Shown piece by piece: positions 46,428 through 59,000 of a DNA stretch of 64,000 nt (position 1 is the stretch's first letter; the number at the start of each line of letters is the position of its first letter). The DNA is taken from positions 69,667,068 through 69,731,067 of the forward strand of contig CM046444.1 in assembly GCA_025506515.1 (NCBI GenBank), read 5' to 3'. The notes beneath the pieces were generated by a model. It ran no database searches, was not told the DNA's origin, and saw nothing but the letters and a program-made list of their open reading frames with translations. Both the position numbers and the translations under genes were made by a program. The DNA comes from Flaveria trinervia. Taxonomy: Eukaryota > Streptophyta > Magnoliopsida > Asterales > Asteraceae.

Positions 46428-47283
46428 TGCAGGACTGTTAGAAGGGGTGATGCATTTTTACAACAAAACAACATAATTGAGGAGAGTTCTTTAGAACACT
46501 TAACAGATCAAATGGGGAACTAGTTAACTAAAGTAAGAGATGCTAAGAACACAAGTAAATGTGAGACAGAACAAGATAGCAAACAACATAAGTATTTGGT
46601 TTTCAAGATTGTTGTATATTGCTTCTCAAGCTCTATTACAAGGTGTTACAAAGCATAATGCAAAGTTAAAGTACTTGAGATACATATACTACATGCTACA
46701 GCTGGCCATACTTTGAAAGCCAGCTGGATACATAAGACTAGACAACAAAATCAAATGTAGAGTCAAAAGGAAAATTGCCTTTTAACTTTTGACTATGACA
46801 TGCCATAGCTCGCATCTTAATATATTACAAAAAGGATAAAATACATAAAGTAGAAAGCTCAGACTCAAGACCTCAATGTATAGTTTACCAAAAGCATGGA
46901 CCTTTTCACTAACTTATGAAAGTTGGTGAGTCAAACAGAGTTGTAGCGGAAAGGTGGTCCAGCTTTATGGAAAAGCACATCAGATAATAGCATGTACATA
47001 AAAGTATTTTGAAGAAATCTGTCTTCATAAACTGTCTTCGGAAGACTTTGTCTTTGAAGCTTCGGAAGACTTCATATTTGGCTTTGGAAGATATTGGTCT
47101 TGGCTTCGGAAGAGTTTACACTTAGAATATTTCTTATGTAAGATGTAAAACTTCCGAAGCATTTTCTTATGTAAGATGTAAAACTTCCAAAGCATTTCTA
47201 TTTCAGTACTTTAGTGCATATATGTAGAGAGACTTTGGATGCTTTGAATGTTTGACTACATCAGACTTATTGGAATCCTTACA
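46428..47283 (-). repeat. C 3' LTR (about 856 bp)
   Basis: Plus-strand ends are TGCAGGACTG and GGAATCCTTACA, the latter beside a polypurine tract. Its U3 side holds CTTCGGAAGAC and CTTCCGAAG palindromic sites (47035-47195) and a 33-bp direct duplication (47131-47163 and 47164-47196). The start at 46428 is the point where the tandem repeat stops; no second LTR is available to confirm it. Confidence 0.7.
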
Positions 47284-47297
47284 AACTCCCCCTAGGC
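47284..47297 (-). other. C polypurine tract
   Basis: Minus strand CCTAGGGGGAGTT, nearly the same as that of A (28862-28876). Confidence 0.7.
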
Positions 47298-47408
47298 TGA
47301 TGCTACCAAAACATTTGAAGATCCTCATTTGTTGACAGTCCTTATCATGATGATCCATGCCCTTCTTTATTAGATGATCAGGATCACTCAGACTTTCATA
47401 GTATCTTT

Positions 47409-47799
47409 TCATCTTAAAGAGATCATATAGAGGTTGGTTGAATAAATCTTGCCATATGTATATTCATTCATACCACCTTGATCTCTCATCACATCCCATC
47501 TTTCTGGATTAGTTGTGAAGGTCGAGGATAAGATGGGTCTCTTAGAAGCAAGAGGAGCCACTTGAATTGGAGTTGATTGGGCTGCCTCTTCATGCACTTC
47601 CTTAGGTTGATCTAATTCACCCTGAGGTATGGAGATGGATGGTTTAGACTTCTTCTTCTTCTTTGACTGTGGTTTAGAAGCCATCCTCTTTCTCCTTTTT
47701 AATGACTTTAACTGAGAAGACTGGTCTGCAAAACCTTGTAGATCAGTTTTGTCTGGCTTATTTAGGTGTTCCTCCCTCACAGGTTCAGAAGGAGATGGA
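47409..47799 (-). pseudogene. C ORF3, C-terminal end
   Basis: An open frame rich in K, S and P (KRRKRMASKPQSKKKKKSK), ending with MNEYTYGKIYSTN and a stop, about 120 bp before the polypurine tract. It continues in frame with the sequence at 56021 upward once D and one GTTTG are taken away. Function unknown. Confidence 0.65.
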
Positions 47800-47804
47800 G
47801 TTTG

Positions 47805-48799
47805 TGAAGGGTTTGTTAGAACACTAAAACATAGTTTAACCTTTTATACTTTCAGAAAACGCAGCGGAGGTTTAGGATTATAACATGTTTATAATCTGAA
47901 TAATTTCGTGTTCTAAAAGCTGTTTTAAGATGAAAACAAAAACCCAAATCAATAGGATCTTTAATATGTGAATGAACAAGCTATACGCATATGTAAAACT
48001 ACAAAAGATCATAGCTTCAATGAGCTGTGATAACTACCTTCTTCCAGCAGCAAAAACGACCAAGGAAGAAAGGTTTGGATGCTCAAATCTTGGCCAAGAC
48101 TCCAAGGAAGAAGCCCTCAAGTGTGTTTACCCCCAAGCTCCATGCAAGACACCTTCTTCTTAGGAAGAACACCACCAAAATGAACACAAAAATCATTCTC
48201 CAAGAGCTTCAATGCTGCTGCCTTGTTCCGTAACTGGAAAGGGAGAGAGAGGAGAGTTTTTTTGTGTTTTGCATGTATTGGAATAGATGAATGAATTGAG
48301 TGTTTGACTAGTTAAGAGTGTGTGTGTTTTCGAGACACAAAGTTGGTCCAATGACCTTAAGGGGGCGGCAAAAATATTCAAAATAAAAGAGTTTTCCCTC
48401 CTTTAAAATGATCACAATAAAAAATTAACTAGTCACATGTCACACAATAAAAAAAGTCACCTTCTAGACTTGATTTATAAATGTGACATATGTATTCTTT
48501 AATTAAACACTTTAATTAAAGTACACTCATATATTATTAGTGTTAGTTAAACCCCTTTTAAATGACAAGAATAACAATAATTCATCAACAAATTATCCTT
48601 ATAATTTGTTCCACCTCTTATGCAATTTGTTTAGAAAACCTATTTTCTAAATTGCTGTAAATATTTAATTGCATGATCATATCATCAATTAAACATTAAT
48701 TGGTGTTTGCTAAGCTTGTTATTGGGTATAACCCGACTTGGATCATCACGTACTAACCACAACAATATTCTAAGTGTCTTGGGCACATAGAATCCAACA
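47805..48799 (-). repeat. D 3' LTR (995 bp)
   Basis: TGAAGGGTTTG to GAATCCAACA. Includes the TTAGAACACT start region shared with 1-252 and the AATTAAACACTTTAATTAAAGT palindrome near 48510. Confidence 0.95.
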
Positions 48800-49588
48800 A
48801 TCTCCCACTAGCCCAAGATTCATAGAAGATTGATGCAAGCAGTAAATACCACCTAACAACGGTTTACTACCCTTAATACGCATGACTTATAGCCATTCAA
48901 TAACATCATCCCTTTCAAGTACCCTACTTGAAATGATTTAGGTGAATCAATTATCTATCCTTTTGTTACACATGTCATGTTAAATCCAAGAACACAGAAT
49001 GATCATTTCTTGTTGATTTAACTTGTCAGGCCTTAGACATCTAACTCTCAACGAATAAGAGGAACAAATTCCATCTTGACTACATACGTTTCTCACAAAC
49101 ACCTCGTGTTATATCTGAACATACCCTTATGTACTGTCCACTATTTCAGGACAGTGAAGAATTAGCTCAATACTTAGTGAATATCAAAACTCAATATGTA
49201 TCACAGGTCGGAGGATACCAAATGATATTCGCCTTTACTCAATTTACTTATGATCAATCATTAAGATTCCATGTAGTAAAATTTGAGATGCGGGTTAGTC
49301 CAATATTTGTGTCCCACAAATATCTACGAACCTTGGTAGCAACCCATTGCTCTATATTCATCCTTATGAATATCAACCAATCCAAGTTCATAATAATCTT
49401 ACTCTCGCACTTGTTCCCACAAGTATGAACGACTACGGACATTTTAGAGTAAACATTTTACTCATGGATAAAACATGCTAAATAGGAACATTAGTTGAAA
49501 CACTATAACCAAATAACTTTATTCAAATAATATAGAGTTCCACATATCCAAATACAAAATTTACAGATCAAATCCAATCACTAGAATA
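48800..49588 (-). other. D polypurine tract and 3' untranslated region
   Basis: Minus strand GGGCTAGTGGGAGAT (48801-48815) next to the LTR is the polypurine tract. The rest up to RNase H has no coding signal. Confidence 0.7.
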
Positions 49589-50358
49589 TCAAAGTCCCAT
49601 GGCACAAGTATGACCTTCATGCTTTGCCTTTTCAAGGAGCTTCGTGAGAGGATCTGCAATGTTTTGATCAGTGTGAACTTTGCAAATACATATCTTTCCC
49701 TTTTCAACTTCATCTCGGATGTAGTTGAATCTCCGCTCAATGTGCCTAGTCTTTTGATGAGCACGAGGTTCCTTGATTTGAGCAATCGCACCCTCGTTGT
49801 CACAAAAGATCTCTAGGGGTTCCTGAATGGAAGGGATAACCCCTAGATGGCAATGAATTTCTTCAACCATGCAGCTTCTTGAGCTGCCAATGAGGCGGCG
49901 ACGTATTCTGATTCTGTAGTTGATAGAGCCACCACATCCTGCTTGGAGCTCTTCCAAGAGACAGCTCCTCCATTCAGAATGAAAATGTATCCCGATTGTG
50001 ACCGTGAATCGTCACGATCGGTTTGGAAACTCGCATCCGTGTAACCTTTTACAACGAGCTCCTCGTCACCAGATCCATAGATCAGGAACATATCTCTTGT
50101 CCTCCTTAGGTACTTAAGTATGTTCTTAACAGCCATCCAATGACTGTTTCCAGGATTTTGCTCGTAACGGCTTGTCATGCTCAAGGCGCATGACACGTCC
50201 GGTCGAGTGCATATCATTGCATACATGATGGATCCAATAGAAGATGCATATGGGATTGCCTTCATTTTATCTTGCTCATCCTTTGAGCTTGGACATTGAG
50301 TCGTACTCAATATCGTTCCTCTTTGAATAGGTACGGTACCTTTCTTAGAGTTTTCCAT
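49589..50358 (-). pseudogene. D RNase H (one frameshift)
   Basis: 49843-50358 begins with the RT-RH connection (MKAIPYASSIGSIMYAM) and the RNase H motifs VVKGYTDASFQTD and STTESEYVAAS. 49589-49957, in another frame, has FCDNEGAIAQIKEP, KTRHIERRFNYIRDEV and NIADPLTKLL. The shift lies at about 49850-49950. Confidence 0.92.
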
Positions 50359-51659
50359 CTTAACCTTTTCAAGATCTTATCAATGTATGCACTTTGATTC
50401 AAACCAATCAACCGCCTTGATCTATCCCTATAGATCTTTATTACCAGAATGTAGGCGGCTTCACCAAGATCCTTAATGGAAAAACAACTTCCAAGCCAGG
50501 TTTTTACACCTTCCAGGGTTGGAATGTCATTTCCAAATAGTAGTATGTCATCAACATACAATACTAGAAAAGTTATTGTGCTCCCACTAACCTTCTTAAA
50601 CACACAAGCCTCATCAGAGTTTTTGATGAAGCCAAATTTCTTTACCTCCTCATCAAAACGATGATTCCAGCTTCTCGATGCTTGTTTCAATCCATAGATT
50701 GATTTCTTTAACTTGCATACTTTATTAGGATGTTTTGGATCGACAAAACCTTCAGGCTGAACCATATAAACATCTTCCTCAAGATATCCATTTAGGAAGG
50801 CGATTTTGACATCGATTTGCCAAATCTCATAATCATAATGAGCAGCTATGGCAAACAATATCCTTATAGACTTTAGCATCGCAACAGGTGAGAAGGTTTC
50901 ATCATAATCAACCCCTTGAGTTTGAGTGAAACACTTCGTTACAAGTCTAGCTTTATAAGTATCCAAGTTTCCATGCATATCGGTTTTCTTCTTGAAAACC
51001 CACTTACTTCCAACTACCTTGGAATTAAGAGGTGGTACAACAAGTTCCCAAACTTGATTGTCATACATGGATTGCATCTCAACGTTCATGGCCTCAAGCC
51101 ATTTGTCACAATCCAAATTGGACACTGCATCATGGTATGTGGTTGGCTCATCTGAATCTACCACATAGCATCCATCCATGAAAAATCCATATCTTTCAGG
51201 TGGATTACTAATTCTACCACTTCTACAAACGTTTTGTGTGTATTGATCAACCCCTTGATCATCCTCAACATCCTCATGTTGAGTGCTAGTTTCAACCAAA
51301 CATGCATTGGGTTGTGGTTCTTGATCCTCTTCCAGGTCCACTGTTCTAGTGCCAGCTCCTTCCATAAGGAACTTTGCTTCTAAGAACTCACCCTTTTTGG
51401 CAACAAACACCTTTTGTTCCAGTGGATCATAGAAATAATATCCCATAGAATCTCTAGGATATCCAACAAAGATACACTTGGTGGATCGGACTTCCAATTT
51501 GTTTGGGGTGGGAGTCTTAACATAAGCCTCACATCCCCAAACCCTTAAGTATGATAGGGATGGAACTCTTCCATGCCATATCTCAAAAGGTGTCCTTTCC
51601 ACCTTTTTGTTGGGGCCATATTTAGAATACGGGCCGCGGAGAGCAAAGCGAAACCCCAA
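50307..51659 (-). pseudogene. D reverse transcriptase with integrase end
   Basis: A 450-codon open frame. It starts in the integrase C-terminal region (KRTPFEIWHGRVPSLSY-type start, CIFVGYPRDSMGYYF), passes the linker and enters RT: KWLEAMNVEMQSM, GSKWVFKKKTD, DYDETFSPVAMLKSIR, IWQIDVKIAFLNGYLEED, IYGLKQASRSW, and the catalytic LYVDDILLFGND (about 50540-50575). RT motifs are all present. Small frame breaks at both ends separate it from integrase and RNase H. Confidence 0.93.
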
Positions 51660-52396
51660 AATGATAGAGGTAATGTGCTTCTAGCCATCATAGATCGGAC
51701 CATATCCAATAAGGTTTGATTCCTCCTCTCAGACACACCATTGTGTTGTAATGTTCCAGGTGGAGTAAGTTGTGAGACAATCCCACAACTCTTAAGATGA
51801 TCTTGGAAAGCATCACTTAGGTATTCACCTGCTCTATGGGTACGGAGAACTTTAATTGTCTTGTTGAGTTGATTTTCCACCTCATTCTTGAAGATTTTGA
51901 ACATTTCAAAAGCTTCATCTTTGTGTCTTAATAAGTACACATACCCATAGCGACTATAATCGTCGGTAAAGGTAATAAAGTATCTTTCACCATTCCTAGT
52001 CATTGGCTTAAAAGGACCACATACATCCGAATGTATGATTCCTAATAAATCTTTTGCCCTTTCGTTAGTTCCACTAAAGGGTGCCTTATTCATTTTACCT
52101 TGTAAACAAGATTCACAAACATCAAATGAATCACATTCATTTGTTTTAAAAGACCATTCTTTTGAAGTGTTTGTAAACTTTTCTTGTTTATATGGCCAAG
52201 ACGACAATGCCAAAGATAGGTATCACTCAAGTCCAACTTGAGTTTCTTGGTGTTAGTTTGGTACAATGAGCTATTTAAAGTATTTTCATGAACCAATTCA
52301 TAAATACCATTAATGGGAATAGCTTTAAAATAGAATATACCATTAAAAGAAACATGAATATATTTTTCAACAAATGATAATACATATCCAATTGTT
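51545..52396 (-). pseudogene. D integrase (broken, second Asp lost)
   Basis: 52090-52296 has the pre-integrase zinc region (LWHCRLGHINKKSL). 51545-52213 in another frame has CESCLQGKMNKAPF, IIHSDVCGPFK (first Asp), FTDDYSRYGYVYLL, VLRTHRAGEYLS where the usual SDRGGEY Asp is His, and GVSERRNQTLLDMVRSM with the third acidic residue. The changed catalytic residue would abolish integration. Confidence 0.9.
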
Positions 52397-53575
52397 TTAA
52401 TAGGCTACAGAGATAATATTCATAGTCAAACTAGGAGCATATAAAACATTGTTCAAAATCACTTCCAAACCATTTGGAAGTTTCAAGATGTAGTCACCAC
52501 GGGCTTCAACTTCGACTTTAGCCCCATTGCCCATGTAGAGGCTTACATCCCCTTTCTTGAAGTCACTACTTCTTTTGAACCCCTGCAACAAATTGCAAAT
52601 GTGAGTTCCATATCCGGTATCTAATATCCATGTGTTAGAGGATATCATGTTTAAATCAATATGGATCATGTATATTGTACCTGATGTCTGCCCGGCATCC
52701 CTCTTTGCTTTCAACTCTTGGAGATGGACAGGACAATTCCTTGCCCAATGTCCAATCTCCCCACACTTGAAGCATGGGTCGTTAGTAGCAACCTTTTGCT
52801 TTTTCTCTTGTGGTTTGGGTGGCACCCTTGCCACCCCTTTCCCTTTTCCCCAAGCGGGTCCCTTACCCTTTGCAACCTTTGCCTTGCGTGCGGGACGAGG
52901 CCTTTTATTGTTCCCACCTTCATTGATGGTGAGAACGGGTAAAACCCTTTTACCCATGGCCGCCTCGGCCGTTTTGAGCATTGAGTGAAGCTCACCAATG
53001 CTTTTGTCCGATGCATTCATGTTGTAGTTCAACACGAATGTCTCGAACTTCTTGGTAAGGCCATTTAGGATCAAATCCGTGGCCAATTCCTTCGAGACGA
53101 GACAATTTAGCCTCTCGAGGCGGTCAATTTGACTTTTCATCTTAAGTACATAAGATGAAACAGATTGGTTGTCGTCCATACGACATGCATGGAGTGCTCG
53201 AACCGTTTCGAAGCGCTCAACCCTAGCTTGCTGTTGGAACGTTTCCTTCAGCTGGGTTATCATGTCGTAAGCTCCGTGGTGTTCATACTCCTTTTGGAGA
53301 TCTGGAGTCATGCTCTCTAGCATGAGACAAGACACTTGGATGGAGTCCTCAGTGTATTTCAACCAATCGTTATAGGCCTTCTCATCATCCTCGCTAGGTT
53401 GATCGGAGATAGGGTCGTCTAAAACATACGATCTTCTCTCTTGCTTGAGAACGATTCTCAAGTTTCGATACCAATGGATGAAGTTGTTATGATTTAGACG
53501 TTCCTTTTGGAGGATCGCTCGTAGAGATTGGTTGGACGCGGATGAGTTATCGGAATTATCATTATTTGAGGCCAT
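52397..53575 (-). CDS. D gag and protease start, 392 codons
   Basis: An open frame from the ATG at 53573-53575. Copia gag domain: NFIHWYRNLRIVLKQERRSY (about residues 32-51), LKETFQQQARVERF, LNGLTKKFETFVLNYN. A basic linker then leads to one intact CCHC knuckle, CFKCGEIGHWARNC (about residue 270). Protease begins at WILDTGYGTHIC with Asp-Thr-Gly intact; Tyr stands where Cys is usual. The frame ends soon after LTMNIISV by a stop, just before the pre-integrase region, so the polyprotein is truncated. Confidence 0.9.
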   Translation of the reverse strand: MASNNDNSDNSSASNQSLRAILQKERLNHNNFIHWYRNLRIVLKQERRSYVLDDPISDQPSEDDEKAYNDWLKYTEDSIQVSCLMLESMTPDLQKEYEHHGAYDMITQLKETFQQQARVERFETVRALHACRMDDNQSVSSYVLKMKSQIDRLERLNCLVSKELATDLILNGLTKKFETFVLNYNMNASDKSIGELHSMLKTAEAAMGKRVLPVLTINEGGNNKRPRPARKAKVAKGKGPAWGKGKGVARVPPKPQEKKQKVATNDPCFKCGEIGHWARNCPVHLQELKAKRDAGQTSGTIYMIHIDLNMISSNTWILDTGYGTHICNLLQGFKRSSDFKKGDVSLYMGNGAKVEVEARGDYILKLPNGLEVILNNVLYAPSLTMNIISVAY

Positions 53576-55013
53576 CTACAAAATTTTAACAAAGTTTTAT
53601 TTTAGTATTTTCGATATTGTAATTTTAATAATAAATGCCTTTTAAGGTCTTTTCATATTAAAATCTAGAACCCAACATTACATTTAAATTGTGGTTAGGT
53701 GACCTTTATCCCACGTTTTAAATTAATAAGGTGGTCAACGTTTGACGATACCATTTGCAACTTCTAGAAATATGGGATCGACTTGAAACATCCTATGTAA
53801 AGTCGGCATGTTAATCCCATCAACACCATTTGGAAACCACATCGTAGGTGATCCATTTGACATGATTTGCAAATCAAGATACCCTACTTACACCTATGTG
53901 TGAGTTTGCCAAAACAAGTGGTTAGGTGACCTTTATCCCATAAATAAAGCATTCTCACCTCAAGTCACAAGTTCCCTCAAAATGGTTAGGTGACCTTTAT
54001 CCCACTAAGAGTTCCCAAGTGACTCAAGTGTTGTGTAAAAGGACGGTTTTGATCTTGTTTTTCAAATGTTTAGAGGTTTCATAATTCTAGTTTAGAAAAC
54101 TCTATGTACTTGTACTTGCATGCTTTCAAATACAAGGTACCCATGGTTCTTTGAATAAAACCTATTTTAATCTTTAAAATCATTAAACCATTTTAATAAC
54201 TTTATATAAACTTTTAAGAACCATCAATTTTCAGCTTGTTAAGTTTGTTAATGAGTTTGTTATGAATATCCAAATATCAACCAAACAATCAAACAACAAA
54301 CAATCAACCAAGCATAAACATAAACAACCATATGTGCATATGTGCATAACCATAGCAACTAAAGTGGTCCACACTTGTTTGCCATCACAAGTGTGGTCCA
54401 TAGGACATTCCTAGGGGTCACAAACAAAGCAAATAGAAAACTTCCAAAAGCCTCCCACTTGAAACCGCATCCAAAATGCTCCATGTTTCTTTCATGACCT
54501 TCCTTTGTGCTTCCAATGTGTATGTCTTCATATTACAAGATATAAAGTCCTTCTACAAGATATCTAGTAAAATGAAAATACACCTAATCTATTTATTACA
54601 ACCCAATAATAAATAAATTACATTTGAAACAAAGCACAAACAACAAATAATACAACCCAATTGAATGAATGAATACAACCATTACAAACATCCAAACAAT
54701 CACAAGGTCAATGGCTAGGTTATGCACTAAAACAAGCATCTATCATATCATCCAAAATATAATGAAAACCCCACTAAAACCACGAAATTTCAGCCAACAT
54801 AAACTGAAATTTTGGGTTTTATTTTGTCCAAACAAAACAAATACAAACATGTATATCTTTCAAAGTTTAATCACAAGCATGTGTGATATGACTTTGAAAG
54901 ATTGAGGTTTCATATCATATGAACTTAGCAGCCCAAAATCAGCCTATACTAAGCTTATTATCATTCCTTAAAACCAATTTTAAAGACAAAACAAGCAAGT
55001 CATCCACATAACC
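53576..55013 (-). other. D 5' leader with three 21-bp repeats
   Basis: A non-coding 1.4-kb leader between PBS and gag. GGTTAGGTGACCTTTATCCC plus one A occurs identically at 53693-53713, 53920-53940 and 53984-54004, each containing the self-complementary GGTGACC. Two of the three are preceded by GT and the third by AT. No ORF of note. Confidence 0.75.
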
Positions 55014-55028
55014 GGCTCTTGATACCAT
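55014..55028 (-). other. D primer-binding site
   Basis: Minus strand ATGGTATCAAGAGCC beside the LTR end CCCTTCA; a long match to an initiator tRNA-Met-type primer site. Confidence 0.85.
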
Positions 55029-56015
55029 TGAAGGGTTTGTTAGAACACTAAAACATAGTTTAACGTTTTATACTTTCAGAAAACGCAGCGGAGGTTTAGG
55101 ATTATAACATGTTTATAATCTGAAAAATTTCGTGTTCTAAAAGCTGTTTTAAGATGAAAACAAAAACCCAAATCAATAGGATCTTTAATATGTGAATGAA
55201 CAAGCTATAAGCATATGTAAAACTACAAAAATCACAGCTTCAATGAGCTGTGATAACTACCTTCTTCCAGCAGCAAAAACGACCAAGGAAGAAAGGTTTG
55301 GATGCTCAAATCTTGGCCAAGACTCCAAGGAAGAAGCCCTCAAGTGTGTTTACCCCCAAGCTCCTTGCAAGACACCTTCTTGTTAGGAAGAACACCACCA
55401 AAAGGAACACAAAAATCGTTCTCCAAGAGCTTCAATGCTGCTGCCTTGTTCCGTAACTGGAAAGGGAGAGAGAGGAGAGTTTTTTTGTGTTTTAGATGTA
55501 TTGGAATAGATGAAAGAATTAAGTGTTTGACTAGTTAAGATTGTGTGTGTTTTCAAGACACAAAGTTGGTCCAATGACCTTAAGGGGGCGGCCAAAAAAT
55601 TCAAAATAAAAGAGTTTTCCCTCCTTTAAAATGATCACAATACAAAATTAACTAGTCACATGTCACACAATAAAAAAGTCACCTTGTAGACTTGATTTAT
55701 AAATGTGACATATGTATTCTTTAATTAAACACTTTAATTAAAGTACACTCATATATTATTAGTGTTATTTAAACCCATTTTAAATGACAAGAATAACAAT
55801 AATTCATCTACAAATTATCCTTATAATTTGTTCCACCTCTTATGCAATTTGTTTAGAAAACCCATTTTCTAAATTGGTGTAAATATTTAATTGCATGATC
55901 ATATCATCAATTAAACATTAATTGGTGTAGCTTGTTATTGGGTATAACCCGACTTGGATCATCACGTACTAACCACATCAATATTCTAAGTGTCTTGGGC
56001 ACAGAGAATCCAACA
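55029..56015 (-). repeat. D 5' LTR (987 bp)
   Basis: Near-identical to 47805-48799 along its whole length, with scattered single-base changes and a few short indels (for example GGTGTTTGCTAAGCTTG against GGTGTAGCTTG). Confidence 0.95.
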
Positions 56016-56020
56016 GTTTG

Positions 56021-59000
56021 ACCCGGCTGTGGATCAGAAGATGAAGTTAGCTGAGGCTCAGTATGAGGTTGAGGTTGTGTTGTCTCAGGTTGTTCAACCT
56101 TAACCCGGAAGAACTTCACTTGGAGGGGAGTGCAAATCAAGTAGCTCTCCTCTTTTGATCTTCTACTTGATTACCCTCATATGCACATCCATTATAGATA
56201 GAGACATAGGGCGAAGTCTCCTTCCAGAGAATCCATACAGCCTCAAGAAGCTCATATCCTTTGTCTGTGAGGAAACTTCTTCATGCTTTTTTGGATAATG
56301 GCTCTTGACCTTGCAGCATCTTCCCTCATATTTCTCTTAGTTGCCTTTTGTTCTTTAAGTACTTCAAGCTCAAGCTGTTTGAGATACTCAAACTTTGTGT
56401 ACTCAAAGGACAAGGGAAGAAGTGTAGATGCCTGGTATAGGCCTGTGGCACTCAGGTAGTTCTCATATTGATCCTATTAGTCTATTTGTCTACCTAAGGT
56501 TCTTGTGGAGCCACAACCTCTTGTGTAGGATTTTCTTGAACTGGGGAGAGAGTGGGAATATGCTTGTACAATCTCTTTTGCCTCTTCTCCTCTTTGATTT
56601 GGAGAAGTAACTTTGCATCCTCTGCTTCCTTCCTCTCTCTTGACAATTCCATGTGAGCCAGTTCATTAAGCTTTTCTAAGGGGAGATATATAATATCATC
56701 TGTGTCATAGTTCCTGGTTTGTAGGTAAGTAATCCTGACTGCCCTCAACTCATCATCTTGAGTGTTTGGCCTGCAGCCCTAATTGCAACTTCCTGAATCC
56801 TGCAGACCCTAAGGAACTTTCTCCTCTTAGCTTCCTATTCCTCTCTCTCTCTTTCTCTCTCTCTCTTTCTCTCTCTCTCTCCTCCTCAATCTCCTCAGAA
56901 GTCATTTTCCTATTCCTTTTGTCACTCATAGACCTTGTGACTCAAGGTGGAAAGAGCTTTGGCCATCATTGCTTGTGTAGCTTCCATGCTCTGGCTAGAG
57001 AGAGGTTGTGATAAACCTTCACTAGCAGGTGCTTCACTAAAGGAATGAATTACTGAAGTAGTTATAGGTGTGATAGGGCTCTCAAACTCTACCACTGGGC
57101 CTTCAGTCAAGGTTTCCCATTCGAAGCTAATCTTCCTCAACATCCAGTTGACCAATAGTATTAATTAATTGCCTTTGTCTCCTTCTTAGACTGAACTCTT
57201 CAGTAATTCTGTCCTGAATCCTTTGTGCTAGCCTATCAGCTTGTCTTGATTGGCTTGTATTGACAAGTGGCATATTGATCAAGTCAAGACCTTCGTAGTA
57301 GTTCAAGGTCTAAAAGTTGAAGACTTCTTGCTGCCTTTGAACTCTTTGAAGAATCCGGGCTCTTCTATCATCCACCCTATGATGTAGTTGGAAGTTCCTT
57401 GACGTGGAGATGACACAACCCTTGGTATACCTTCCTCAAAAAGACTTTAAATGTCGGAGTCTATATAGTCCACATCAATGTGAACTTGAGGAAGTTGCTG
57501 AGTATGGATAGTTTCAAGTAAGGATGGTGAGTCCTCAATGTCCATACTCTATGAAGATCTCCCAAGTTCTGTGTATGTGATGACTTTCTCCCCCTTTTGG
57601 GTAGCATCATCGGCTAGTATAAATGAGCTAGAGGTTAGATCAATCATATTCACAAGTTCTTGTGTTCCTGGCTGAGCTCTTCTTAAAGGTCTCCTAACTA
57701 GTTTTTCCTTAAGATAAGATATCTCAAGTTGTTGATCATTGACCCTGTTTTACAAGGTAGTCACCTGAGTATCAAGATGACTAACCTTGGAGACTAGGTA
57801 GGTGCATGTTTTTGATAGTTTTTTCACCTTTACCCTCATATTCCCCTCATCTTAATCAAAAGAATCATGGGGGGATGAGAGAATTACACCAAAGGCCTCT
57901 CTCTCACCACCAACATGAAGTTCCTGGCTGCTAGTTTTCCTCTACTCATTGACAACTTTAGTTGAAGTGGAAATGGGCTAAGTTGCCATGGTTAAGGTCT
58001 GAATGTTGTAATCACTTGCTGACGTGAGAGCCTCTTCCATATGGATATTCTAAATAGGTTTAGAGGTATCCACCTTAGTAATAGGTGATTGATGTGGGCT
58101 AGACATAGGAGACTCAACAGCACTTATCTCTCAGTGAAACCTAAATCTTCACTGGTATAGAAGTCTAGGTTAGGAATTGAGTGGTTTAAGTCTAGAGGCT
58201 AGGGATGGTAACTGTCCCCTGAAGGTTGTTCACCTGAGTGTTGAGACTCGGAGTGAAGGCTTAAGTTAGTTGGGCTTATGAGCTCATCCGACTAAGCATG
58301 AGAAACCTCACCACTGATCCTTGAAGATATGGGAGTGGTTTGCTTCTCAGGAGAAGTGGGAGCTCTAGTATCCACTTCATCCTATATGAGTGAGTGTATA
58401 GGGGCCTACACAAACTCAATAGCTTGAGCAGGGGTTCGTTTGGATTTTCTTTTGTAAGTATGGGTGACTTCGGTTCTTTTGGTGGTTGGGAGGTTAAAGG
58501 TGTGGGTTTAACACTAGTTTGTGTTGCTAGGTTATCACCTTGAGCAATGAGCTCTAATATTTTTAGGACAATGGATGTTTCTACCCCTAAGAAGCCAACA
58601 GTTGGCTTCTTTAATATTTTAAAGATGTTGGGCTTCATCTGTCCTAATTTAAGAATATTACCTGTTTCTCTCAACTGTGAGCCTAGTTCACAGTAAATTT
58701 ATTAAACATATCAAGGAAACATGTAATACTCTTAGGAGTCCAAGTTAGAAAGTAAATTTGTATAAGAAAACTGAGAGTACCTGAATTTGACCCCCTAAAC
58801 CATTCCATGTACTATGAAGGAAAGATCCTCCGGAATCTAGTCCCATCCTCCATGCTTGTTGGACAAGCTATGGATAACCACATGAAGTAGGTATTTCCAC
58901 TGGGATGAGACCTTCCCTTTCTTGAAGGTCTTTATAGAGAAATCTTCCTCATAGCCTATCTACTCAAAGGAATGATTTACAGCCTCCTTTGGAAAGAACA

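Larger units (their letters stand above)
47805..56015 (-). mobile_element. D: Ty1/copia element inserted in ORF3 of C
   Basis: An 8211-bp minus-strand element with LTRs of 995 bp (47805-48799) and 987 bp (55029-56015), flanked by GTTTG (47800-47804 and 56016-56020). It has PBS, a 1.4-kb leader, gag-protease, integrase, RT, RNase H and a polypurine tract. There is no ORF3. The two LTRs are very similar. It has the longest open frames of the window (450 and 392 codons), so it appears to be among the younger insertions. Confidence 0.95.

Noticed and set aside
48510..48535. AATTAAACACTTTAATTAAAGT palindrome in the D LTR as a special regulatory site
   Set aside because: A single AT-rich palindrome, expected by chance in this composition; not repeated elsewhere in D.
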